DNA of 7,991 bases, from positions 1 through 7,991 of the forward strand of contig JBJDZJ010000152.1 in assembly GCA_051867915.1 (NCBI GenBank), read 5' to 3'. The stretch is from CAKSQF01 sp051867915 (GTDB lineage: Bacteria > Bacillota > Clostridia > Oscillospirales > CAG-272). The translations under genes were made by a program, and so were the position numbers. Positions within the stretch are counted from its first letter, which is position 1. Each line of letters opens with the position of its first letter. Shown in pieces: positions 1 to 4,561 of this stretch. Below the pieces are notes generated by a model that saw only the letters and a list, made by a program, of their open reading frames with translations, ran no database searches and was not told the origin of the DNA.

Positions 1-163
1 TAGTCTCATCTGTCGACGCATATCCCGTGATACCACTCTGATCGTCTGTCGTCCGGAACAATTTGGACGAAAGCGCAAAAGAAACCGCAGGGACAGCAGC
101 GGTCACAACCAGCACTGCCGTCAATAATAATGCCAATAATCGGATTTTTCTGTTGTTTTTCAT
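1..163 (-). CDS. Exported protein, N-terminal fragment (runs off window)
   Basis: The reading frame opens with ATG at 163 and is still open at position 1, giving 54 residues that begin MKNNRKIRLLALLLTAVLVV. This is a clear Sec signal peptide: a basic start (K2, R5, K6, R8), a Leu/Val/Ala core over residues 9-25, and a probable signal-peptidase I site after Ala30 (S-F-A). A strong ribosome binding site, GGAGGAG, lies just upstream of the ATG. The gene starts 73 bases after the stop of the PqqD-family gene on the same strand and I see no terminator between them, so the two are probably co-transcribed. The mature part visible here is too short to assign a family. Function unknown. The signal peptide and the start are well supported. 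Confidence 0.75.
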   Translation of the reverse strand, partial: MKNNRKIRLLALLLTAVLVVTAAVPAVSFALSSKLFRTTDDQSGITGYASTDET

Positions 164-236
164 TTTCTCCTCCATATATAAATATAATTATAAATACCTG
201 TATATCCAAAGAGACTTCCGTCCCGTATGGATCCAA

Positions 237-521
237 TCATCCGTTTGGGGCGGTCGTGTCTTCCAGAATCCCCACATCGGCAAGCTGTGTCAGAAACTGC
301 CGCACATCAGCCTGCGCCGTTTCTCTGTCCACATTGTACTCGGAAAGCAGCAGTTCCACAAGGTCATCTTCGGTGCAGTCCTTTGCAAGCTTCTGCCATA
401 GCAGTACGCCCGATTCGTTGAGTGCCATAAGCCCGAACAGCTTTTCAGCCATCGCCCCAACCGGGAACAGAACATTTTCCCCTGCGATCTGCCGCAGCAT
501 TACATCTTTGGTAGCTCTCAA
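237..521 (-). CDS. PqqD-family protein (RiPP recognition-element fold)
   Basis: The product is 94 residues, the usual length of stand-alone PqqD-family proteins. Family hallmarks are visible: an N-terminal beta-hairpin segment (RQIAGENVLFPVG, residues 10-22), the LNESGVLLWQKL motif near residues 34-45, and a helical C-terminal half with DVRQFLTQLADVGIL near residues 73-87. PqqD domains form a winged-helix fold that binds leader peptides of ribosomally made peptides and presents them to radical-SAM enzymes. No such enzyme is visible here, so that role is only inferred from the family. I chose the TTG at 521 because AAGGAG lies 8 bases upstream and it gives the family-typical N-terminus. An upstream in-frame TTG at 581 has no ribosome binding site. 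It is probably the first gene of a leftward operon that continues into the exported protein. Confidence 0.8.
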   Translation of the reverse strand: MRATKDVMLRQIAGENVLFPVGAMAEKLFGLMALNESGVLLWQKLAKDCTEDDLVELLLSEYNVDRETAQADVRQFLTQLADVGILEDTTAPNG

Positions 522-616
522 GTGTCCATCTCCTTTTCGCCGATTATCCGCAAGTTCCGGGGCCTCTGCAAGCGATTTCAACTATGAAATATAGACTGCC
601 CACCATACATATGAAG

Positions 617-645
617 ATTATAGCATAGATATTTTAAAATGTCAA
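617..645 (-). promoter_or_regulatory. Consensus SigA promoter (P1) of the PqqD operon
   Basis: Read on the minus strand, TTGACA (645-640) and TATAAT (622-617) are both exact consensus hexamers separated by exactly 17 bp. The start point would fall near 610, leaving a leader of about 90 bases before the TTG start at 521. The spacer region contains an AT-rich dyad, GATATTTT/AAAATGTC on the plus strand (628-643), with one mismatched pair; it could be a repressor site or just AT-rich spacer. Confidence 0.85.
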
Positions 646-874
646 TACTTTTTTCAAAAAAATCATGTGTTAAATCTTTGTTTAGCACAAATTCATTTGA
701 TTGGATGGATTTTTTCAGCCTTCCTGTCATTTTTCGACAGGGAAACTTTTCCAATTGAAATCCTCAGGTCCCATTACGGATTCCCTTCCCCGATGAATCT
801 TTTTATAACTCAAAAACGGCGGGGCTATCGGGGTGTTATGAATATGATTCCAAATTTTTATGTATTCTTTTGAT
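646..874 (-). other. Gene-poor leader between promoters P2 and P1
   Basis: No convincing gene is present, but the stretch is downstream of the perfect leftward promoter P2. On the minus strand it contains a 15-codon frame (774-727, MGPEDFNWKSFPVEK) preceded by AAGGG at 8-base spacing. Its TGA overlaps the ATG of a 50-codon frame (730-578) as ATGA. The second frame runs through promoter P1, which argues against it being a real gene. A hairpin with arms CCTGTC and GACAGG (723-728 and 736-741) and a wider inverted repeat CCCCGAT/ATCGGGG (788-794 and 827-833) could structure the transcript. The leader is probably regulatory, and coding potential is weak. Confidence 0.35.
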
Positions 875-903
875 ATTATACACCAAATCTGGTGTATTGT
901 CAA
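875..903 (-). promoter_or_regulatory. Consensus SigA promoter (P2), leftward, with operator in its spacer
   Basis: On the minus strand TTGACA (903-898) and TATAAT (880-875) are exact consensus hexamers with a 17-bp spacer. The 20-bp palindrome at 878-897 fills the spacer and part of the -10 box, so a bound repressor would block RNA polymerase. Transcription would start near 868 and run toward the PqqD gene. The -35 box overlaps the -35 box of the rightward XRE promoter. Confidence 0.75.
878..897. promoter_or_regulatory. Palindromic operator, likely for the XRE regulator
   Basis: ATACACCA and TGGTGTAT are perfect 8-bp inverted arms around a 4-bp AATC centre. Their size and symmetry suit a dimeric XRE/Cro-type repressor. 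The site lies inside leftward promoter P2 and touches the -35 box of the promoter for the XRE gene beginning 80 bases away. Binding by that protein is inferred from position and symmetry only. Confidence 0.65.
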
Positions 904-925
904 GACCTATTAGCGAATTTATGGT
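897..925 (+). promoter_or_regulatory. Probable promoter of the XRE gene
   Basis: TTGTCA (897-902; 5 of 6 consensus) and TATGGT (920-925; 4 of 6) are 17 bp apart, predicting a start near 932 and a leader of about 45 bases. TAAAAT at 925-930 is an alternative -10 but would leave 22 bp of spacing. The -35 box is almost the same bases as the -35 box of P2 on the other strand, because TTGTCAA (897-903) reads TTGACAA in reverse. Confidence 0.45.
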
Positions 926-976
926 AAAATTTTTTCGTATTATGCTGATGAAGCCAAGGACATGGGGCGGTTGAAA

Positions 977-1207
977 ATGAAAAAATACACAGAACGCATT
1001 CGTGATCTGCGAGAAGATCATGATCTCAAGCAGTCCGACATTGCGAAGTTGCTTCAGACCACGCAGCAGGTTTATTCCCGCTACGAGCAGGGCATCAACG
1101 AAATGCCGGTACGGCATCTCGTTGTCCTGGCCCGTTTCTATGGCGTCAGTCTTGACTATATCATGGGCGAAACCGATATAAAGGAACGCTATCCCGAGTC
1201 AAAATAA
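977..1207 (+). CDS. Small XRE-family helix-turn-helix transcriptional regulator
   Basis: The product is 76 residues and consists almost wholly of a Cro/CI-type DNA-binding domain (about residues 5-60). The second helix is KQSDIAKLLQ and the recognition helix region TTQQVYSRYEQG; the segment VRHLVVLARFYGVSLDYIMG completes the five-helix fold. There is no sensory or metal-binding domain, so it probably acts as a simple dimeric repressor. I chose the ATG at 977 because GGCGG lies 6 bases upstream. An in-frame ATG at 962 has its AAGGA only one base away, and TTG at 971 is a third option; these would add 5 or 2 residues. A palindromic operator at 878-897 suggests autoregulation together with control of the divergent PqqD operon. 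The family call is secure; the targets are inferred. Confidence 0.85.
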   Translation: MKKYTERIRDLREDHDLKQSDIAKLLQTTQQVYSRYEQGINEMPVRHLVVLARFYGVSLDYIMGETDIKERYPESK

Positions 1208-1226
1208 AGGGGTCCTCTTCCCTTTT
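1206..1226 (+). terminator. Weak terminator-like hairpin at the end of the XRE gene
   Basis: AAAGGG (1206-1211) and CCCTTT (1220-1225) form a 6-bp stem with an 8-base loop, overlapping the XRE stop codon and followed by a single extra T. The short stem and lack of a T tract make it a weak candidate. Confidence 0.25.
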
Positions 1227-1227
1227 G

Positions 1228-1242
1228 CAGACGGTCCGTCTG
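1228..1242. repeat. 15-bp perfect odd palindrome
   Basis: CAGACGG and CCGTCTG are inverted around a single central T. The heptamer CCGTCTG occurs again within about 25 bases downstream. It could be an operator between the XRE and spoVT genes or a chance palindrome; it is not followed by a T tract, so it is not a good terminator. Confidence 0.3.
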
Positions 1243-1323
1243 TCAAAAAATCGTGCCGTCTGCGCATTTGCAGGCATTTCCGACCTTCATTCCTCTCCTT
1301 TTGGAAAAAAACTTTCAATCCTT

Positions 1324-1353
1324 GCATAATCTCCCGCAATCTGACAAACACTA
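1324..1353 (+). promoter_or_regulatory. Possible SigG-type promoter of spoVT
   Basis: GCATA (1324-1328) matches the SigG -35 pattern and AACACTA (1347-1353) matches 5 of 7 positions of the CATnnTA-type -10, with an 18-bp spacer. SpoVT is a forespore SigG target in Bacillus subtilis, which makes the match plausible, but the -10 is imperfect. Confidence 0.3.
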
Positions 1354-1361
1354 GCTTCGCA

Positions 1362-1389
1362 ATAAACCATGCGTCTATGCACGGTTTAT
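1362..1389 (+). other. Stem-loop in the spoVT leader
   Basis: ATAAACC (1362-1368) and GGTTTAT (1383-1389) pair perfectly. Inside, after one mismatch, TGC/GCA adds three more pairs. It lies between the putative promoter and the ribosome binding site AGGAGAG, and is not followed by Ts. It may be a binding site or an mRNA structure. Confidence 0.4.
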
Positions 1390-1424
1390 CCCTGTATGAC
1401 TGAAAAAACAAGGAGAGTTTAAAG

Positions 1425-1964
1425 ATGAAAGCAACCGGAATTGTCCGTAGAATAGATGATCTTGGCAGAGTTGTCATTCCCAAAGAAATCCGTCGCACCA
1501 TGCGCATCCGTGAGGGGGATCCACTGGAAATCTTTACCGACCGCGAGGGCGAAGTAATCTTCAAAAAGTACTCGCCGGTAGGGGAGCTGACCTCCTTTGC
1601 CGGGCAATATGCCGAAACCCTTTACAAAACCTGCGAAATGGCGGTCGTGATCTGCGACCGTGACGAAATCATCGCCTGTGCAGGGGTCCCTAAGAAGGAT
1701 TTCATGGAGAAAACCCTGTCCTCCGAGGTGGAAAAACTGATCGAAGGACGCACCCTGTATGCCCACGAGTCGGGCGAACCCTACTACGGGGTGGTGGACA
1801 GTGTGAATCGCTGGCAGATATCCTGTCTGATGCCCATTCTCACCGAAGGGGATGTCATCGGGTGTGTGGCCTCCCTGACCGACGCCGAAAACACCGCATC
1901 CGAGACCGAAATCAAACTGATTCAGACCGCCGCCGGATTCTTATCCAAGCAGTTGGAATCGTGA
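1425..1964 (+). CDS. spoVT: SpoVT-like AbrB-family sporulation regulator
   Basis: The product is 179 residues, against 178 for Bacillus subtilis SpoVT. The N-terminal 50 residues are a swapped-hairpin AbrB DNA-binding domain with the hallmark MKATGIVRRIDDLGRVVIPK and EIRRTMRIREGDPLEIF, which I recall as almost identical to SpoVT. Residues from about 55 to the end fit the GAF-like C-terminal domain that separates SpoVT from the shorter AbrB and Abh; it ends AAGFLSKQLES, like SpoVT's AAGFLARQMEQ. SpoVT tunes SigG-dependent gene expression in the forespore and affects spore germination. AGGAGAG sits 8 bases before the ATG. It appears to be a single-gene unit with its own leader. The gene is visibly more GC-rich than the lipoprotein genes downstream. 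Confidence in the family is very high. Confidence 0.93.
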   Translation: MKATGIVRRIDDLGRVVIPKEIRRTMRIREGDPLEIFTDREGEVIFKKYSPVGELTSFAGQYAETLYKTCEMAVVICDRDEIIACAGVPKKDFMEKTLSSEVEKLIEGRTLYAHESGEPYYGVVDSVNRWQISCLMPILTEGDVIGCVASLTDAENTASETEIKLIQTAAGFLSKQLES

Positions 1965-2039
1965 GCGCAAAAACGAAGCACACCGTCAAAAGGATCGAAA
2001 AGATCGCATATGGACGAAAATAATCCCCAAAAACAAAAC

Positions 2040-2082
2040 CACCGACAAAGGCTTCTTCCCATAAGGAAGTATCCTTGTGGTG
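2040..2082. other. Imperfect long hairpin downstream of spoVT
   Basis: CACC/GGTG, ACAA/TTGT, GG/CC and an inner CTTCC/GGAAG (2055-2059 with 2065-2069) stack into about 15 pairs, interrupted by single-base bulges and one 3x3 internal loop. No T tract follows. With the hairpin at 2110-2150 it forms a tandem structured block in a region without genes. Confidence 0.4.
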
Positions 2083-2109
2083 AGCAAATATGATCCGCAG
2101 GAAACCCAA

Positions 2110-2150
2110 AGAAGCCCCGGCAGATTTTTCAAGGTCTGCCGGGGACTTCT
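2110..2150. terminator. Strong hairpin, probable (bidirectional) terminator after spoVT
   Basis: CCCCGGCAGA (2115-2124) and TCTGCCGGGG (2135-2144) form a perfect 10-bp GC-rich stem with a 10-base loop. AGAAG (2110-2114) and CTTCT (2146-2150) extend it to 15 bp with one bulged A at 2145. The downstream tail is only modestly T-rich on either strand (CTTCTGC on plus, CTTCTTTGGGTTT on minus), so termination is likely but not certain. Confidence 0.5.
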
Positions 2151-2225
2151 GCTCGATAAACCGGAATTGATCGCTCTGTTTTTTGTCCATACCCCTATTT
2201 TTACCTTAAAAAATTCCCAAAGATA

Positions 2226-2254
2226 TTGTAAAAAGCTGCAAAATGTGATATAAT
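2226..2254 (+). promoter_or_regulatory. SigA promoter with extended -10, drives a short RNA
   Basis: TTGTAA (2226-2231; 4 of 6) and a perfect TATAAT (2249-2254) are 17 bp apart, and TG at 2246-2247 gives an extended -10. The predicted start is near 2261. The next thing downstream is an intrinsic terminator 60-90 bases on, not a gene. Confidence 0.7.
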
Positions 2255-2260
2255 AGAATA

Positions 2261-2354
2261 GAATCAAGAGCTTTCTCGGTGTGGTTATATGCTTATCAAC
2301 CCCGAAAATGTTGTAGCCTGTAGCTTTCTTCGGAAAAGTTACAGGCGTTTTTTT
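2261..2354 (+). ncRNA. Candidate ~94-nt small RNA or terminated leader
   Basis: This interval is bounded by a good promoter and a strong intrinsic terminator and holds no credible coding frame. Predicted structure: a 5' hairpin in which TCGG (2276-2279) and GGTT (2283-2286) pair with the continuous AACCCCGA (2298-2305), leaving a 3-base bulge, then a terminator hairpin with a UUCG loop. The string AGCTTTC occurs twice (2269-2275 and 2322-2328). Both copies are complementary to GAAAAGTT in the 3' arm of the terminator, so a modest alternative pairing is possible. It does not match any riboswitch or housekeeping RNA I recall. It could be an independent sRNA or an attenuated leader of the downstream two-component operon; the operon's own promoter at 2386-2414 favours the former. 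Confidence 0.55.
2316..2354 (+). terminator. Intrinsic terminator with UUCG tetraloop
   Basis: GCCTGTA (2316-2322) pairs with TACAGGC (2340-2346). The stem continues through GCTTTC/GAAAAGT with one bulged A to a TTCG loop (2329-2332). Seven Ts follow at 2348-2354. This is a textbook Rho-independent terminator on the plus strand. Confidence 0.88.
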
Positions 2355-2385
2355 GTTACAAAACTGAAAATGCGTGTTCACGGAT

Positions 2386-2414
2386 ACAAGTTGGCAACAA
2401 GTCCGTGTTATAAT
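2386..2414 (+). promoter_or_regulatory. Response-regulator-type promoter of the two-component operon
   Basis: A perfect TATAAT (2409-2414) lacks a normal -35. Instead, two direct repeats, ACAAGTTGGCA (2386-2396) and ACAAGTCCGTG (2397-2407), lie 11 bp apart, the spacing typical of tandem OmpR/PhoB-type binding. The first repeat occupies the -35 position (17 bp from the -10) and the second lies in the spacer. The first repeat recurs exactly at 4459-4469 upstream of the lipoprotein gene. This suggests autoregulation by the adjacent response regulator. Confidence 0.75.
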
Positions 2415-2424
2415 GAAAGAAAAA

Positions 2425-2443
2425 TGAAGATATTGTATCTTCA
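2425..2443 (+). other. Hairpin in the leader of the response-regulator gene
   Basis: TGAAGATA (2425-2432) and TATCTTCA (2436-2443) are perfect 8-bp arms with a 3-base TTG loop. The hairpin sits between the start point (about 2421) and the GGAGG ribosome binding site at 2455-2459. It may stabilise the 5' end of the mRNA or act as a DNA dyad for a regulator. Confidence 0.5.
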
Positions 2444-2467
2444 ATCGGCAATACGGAGGTGAAAAAC

Positions 2468-3115
2468 ATGGCTAAAATACTCATTGTTGAGGACGAAAAA
2501 GCGATCAACGATCTTGTAAAATTCAATCTTGAACTGGTCGGACATGAGTGCTGCCAGGTATTTGACGGTGAATCGGGGCTGACCGAAGCGTTGAAGCTCA
2601 AATATGACCTCATTATCCTTGACGTGATGCTCCCCAAGTATTCGGGATTTGAGATTATGGAATACATCCAAGGCACACCGGTTATTTTCGTCACGGCAAA
2701 ATCAACGCCGACAGACAAAATTAAGGGGTTCCGTTTAGGCGCCGATGACTATATTACAAAGCCGTTTGACATCGTTGAGCTTGTGGAGCGCGTGAAAGCG
2801 GTGCTCCGCAGAACCAAAGCCGATACCAATTACTTTGAATTTGACGATATCCGAATTGAGTTCGATAACCGCCGTGTGTATAAGAACGGTGAAGAAATTG
2901 CTCTCAAGCCCCGTGAATTTGACCTTCTTGAAGTGCTGGTAGGCAACCGCAACCTCGCACTTTCCCGTGAAAAACTCTTACACCTCGTATGGGAATTTGA
3001 CTATGAAGGAGACACCCGTACCGTTGATGTCCACATTCAGAGACTTCGCCAAAAGCTCGGCATCTCGAATCGGATACAAACGGTTTATAAAACGGGTTAC
3101 AGGTTTGAGATATGA
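2468..3115 (+). CDS. OmpR/PhoB-family response regulator
   Basis: The product is 215 residues, normal for the family. The receiver domain (about residues 1-117) has the acidic pocket E8-D9, phospho-acceptor D52 in LIILDVMLP, T76 in FVTAKS, and K98 in DDYITKPF. The C-terminal winged-helix domain (about residues 123-215) contains LKPREFDLLEVLV and the recognition helix TRTVDVHIQRLRQKLG, ending VYKTGYRFEI. It should bind tandem direct repeats as a phosphorylated dimer. The ATG at 2468 was chosen because GGAGG (2455-2459) lies 8 bases upstream; an in-frame GTG at 2459 overlaps that site. The stop overlaps the kinase start as ATGA, so the two are translationally coupled. Probable targets are the 11-bp repeats at 2386-2407 and 4459-4491. 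The stimulus is unknown. Confidence 0.95.
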   Translation: MAKILIVEDEKAINDLVKFNLELVGHECCQVFDGESGLTEALKLKYDLIILDVMLPKYSGFEIMEYIQGTPVIFVTAKSTPTDKIKGFRLGADDYITKPFDIVELVERVKAVLRRTKADTNYFEFDDIRIEFDNRRVYKNGEEIALKPREFDLLEVLVGNRNLALSREKLLHLVWEFDYEGDTRTVDVHIQRLRQKLGISNRIQTVYKTGYRFEI

Positions 3116-4473
3116 AAATGAGATTTTGGCAGAAGACCTACATATTTACCTTGGCGCTGTTTCTGATCTGCTTGAACGTCGGTATTCTTTCGCTCACGAT
3201 TTACACCTATCAAAAGAACGTGGAAGCAACCGAAACTGCGGTAACAGCAGAACAATATTATATTGCAATGTCCTTCGAGCGTGACTTTAAGGATATGACC
3301 GAATCGAACTCCTACAGCAGCCCTTCGCTTCTGATGCAGTCCTTCGGAACCTATTATGCAAACAAAGGATTATACCTTGCCTTTGAGGAAAACGGAGAAA
3401 CAATCTATACAAACTTCAAAAGTGACTATACCATTGAAGATAACGCATTGCTCCATACTGACTTTGACGGCAAACGCCATATTGTAATCTCGTCCGAGAT
3501 ATGCGACGGCAAATATGTGATGATCTTTGCAAAGAACGTGGAATCCTTGGATTCCGAGTTTCAAGCATTGATGCTGACTTATGCATTTACTGCAATCGGT
3601 GTTTCGCTTCTCCTTGCAGTCTGTCTATACTTTGTTTTGAAAAAACTCTCAGGACCGCTTGAAAAGCTTCGTAAAACCACCGAGGTCATCGAAGCGGGAG
3701 ATTTCTCCGTTACGGCAGAAGAAAAAGGCAGCGACGAATTCACGCTCCTTGCAAAAAGCTTTAACGCTATGCTTGCAAAGATCAATGAACAGATGGCAGC
3801 GTTGGAAAACGAAGCCGAGAAAAAACAAATGCTCGTGGATAATATGGCGCACGAGCTCCGAACACCTCTGACAAGCATTCACGGCTATGCGGAATACATA
3901 GAAAAAGCCAATACCACAGAGGAACGCAGACATATCGCAGCGAAGTATATTATGTCAGAATCCGAACGTCTGCAAAAAATTTCGGAAATCCTTCTTGACG
4001 GTGCTTTCATCCGTGTAAATGAAGTCGAGCTGGAAGACACTGATCTTGGTGCTGTTCTCTCCGACATTGCAGAAAAGCTTCAAATGAGAGCCGAGCACGC
4101 ACAGGTGGAAATCACCTGCGACACCGTACCTGTGACCGTCAAAGGCAATGAAACGCTTCTCTCAATGCTGTTCTATAACCTCACAGAAAATGCGATCAAG
4201 GCTTGCTCAGCCGGCGGCAAGGTGAAAATATCCTGCTCCGAAGGTCAAGCAATCATCGAAGACAACGGCAAGGGTATGACCGACGAACAACTACTGCACA
4301 TAACAGAACCCTTCTACCGTACCGATAAATCCCGTTCCCGTGCCGAAGGCGGTGCAGGTCTTGGGCTTGCTCTGTGCAAGCAGATCGTCCACACCCACCG
4401 TGCAGAAATGCGTTTTGAATCCGAAATCGGAAAAGGCACGAAAATATTTATCACTTTTACAAGTTGGCAATAA
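3112..4473 (+). CDS. Membrane sensor histidine kinase, partner of the response regulator
   Basis: The product is 453 residues. Membrane segments at about residues 9-32 and 152-176 flank an extracytoplasmic sensor of about 120 residues with no motif I recognise. A HAMP linker follows (about 177-230). In the HisKA domain the phospho-acceptor is H247 in NMAHELRTPLTSIHGYAEY. The ATPase domain has the N box NLTENAIKA (N360), G1 DNGKGM (D384), F box EPFYR and G2 GGAGLGLALCKQIV. All catalytic boxes are intact. The ATG overlaps the regulator's TGA by four bases, and I see only a weak ribosome binding site, so translation probably depends on coupling. The last five codons (ACA AGT TGG CAA TAA) lie inside the operator of the next gene. 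A GHKL-type VanS/PhoR-like kinase is the best general description; the ligand is unknown. Confidence 0.95.
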   Translation: MKMRFWQKTYIFTLALFLICLNVGILSLTIYTYQKNVEATETAVTAEQYYIAMSFERDFKDMTESNSYSSPSLLMQSFGTYYANKGLYLAFEENGETIYTNFKSDYTIEDNALLHTDFDGKRHIVISSEICDGKYVMIFAKNVESLDSEFQALMLTYAFTAIGVSLLLAVCLYFVLKKLSGPLEKLRKTTEVIEAGDFSVTAEEKGSDEFTLLAKSFNAMLAKINEQMAALENEAEKKQMLVDNMAHELRTPLTSIHGYAEYIEKANTTEERRHIAAKYIMSESERLQKISEILLDGAFIRVNEVELEDTDLGAVLSDIAEKLQMRAEHAQVEITCDTVPVTVKGNETLLSMLFYNLTENAIKACSAGGKVKISCSEGQAIIEDNGKGMTDEQLLHITEPFYRTDKSRSRAEGGAGLGLALCKQIVHTHRAEMRFESEIGKGTKIFITFTSWQ

Positions 4474-4509
4474 GTCGGAGATAAGTCGGCGATATGCATT
4501 CGGTATAAT
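4459..4509 (+). promoter_or_regulatory. Promoter with three 11-bp regulator boxes, before the lipoprotein gene
   Basis: Three direct repeats run head to tail: ACAAGTTGGCA (4459-4469), ATAAGTCGGAG (4470-4480) and ATAAGTCGGCG (4481-4491). A perfect TATAAT follows at 4504-4509. The AAGT cores recur every 11 bp (4461, 4472, 4483). The third box occupies the -35 position exactly 17 bp from the -10. The first box is identical to the one before the response-regulator gene and covers the kinase stop codon. This is a strong candidate for activation by the upstream regulator. The short leader also contains a GCAGG/CCTGC hairpin (4516-4536). Confidence 0.78.
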
Positions 4510-4561
4510 ATAGTCGCAGGATGGGAAAGCACCTGCAAATTATGAAAGGATGGTATGTATC

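Noticed and set aside
63..421. Several plus-strand open frames over the PqqD/exported-protein region
   Set aside because: They are complementary-strand shadows: low-complexity Ser/Cys-rich translations without ribosome binding sites, whereas the minus-strand frames have family motifs and good sites.
522..581. N-terminal extension of the PqqD protein from TTG at 581
   Set aside because: No ribosome binding site precedes it, while AAGGAG lies 8 bases before TTG 521 and the shorter product matches family length.
667..873. 68-codon plus-strand frame
   Set aside because: Starts with GTG without a ribosome binding site, runs into the operator/promoter zone, and has no recognisable motif.
836..1117. 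93-codon minus-strand frame opposite the XRE gene
   Set aside because: Antisense shadow of a well-supported helix-turn-helix gene and covers both divergent promoters.
2261..2354. Assignment of the short RNA to a known riboswitch (c-di-GMP, preQ1, THF, fluoride, ZTP, SRP RNA)
   Set aside because: None of the conserved core sequences I know for these classes is present, so it is left as an unassigned candidate.
1986..2444. Long minus-strand frames over the gap before the response regulator
   Set aside because: They cross strong hairpins, two promoters and a terminator, with no ribosome binding site or known motif.
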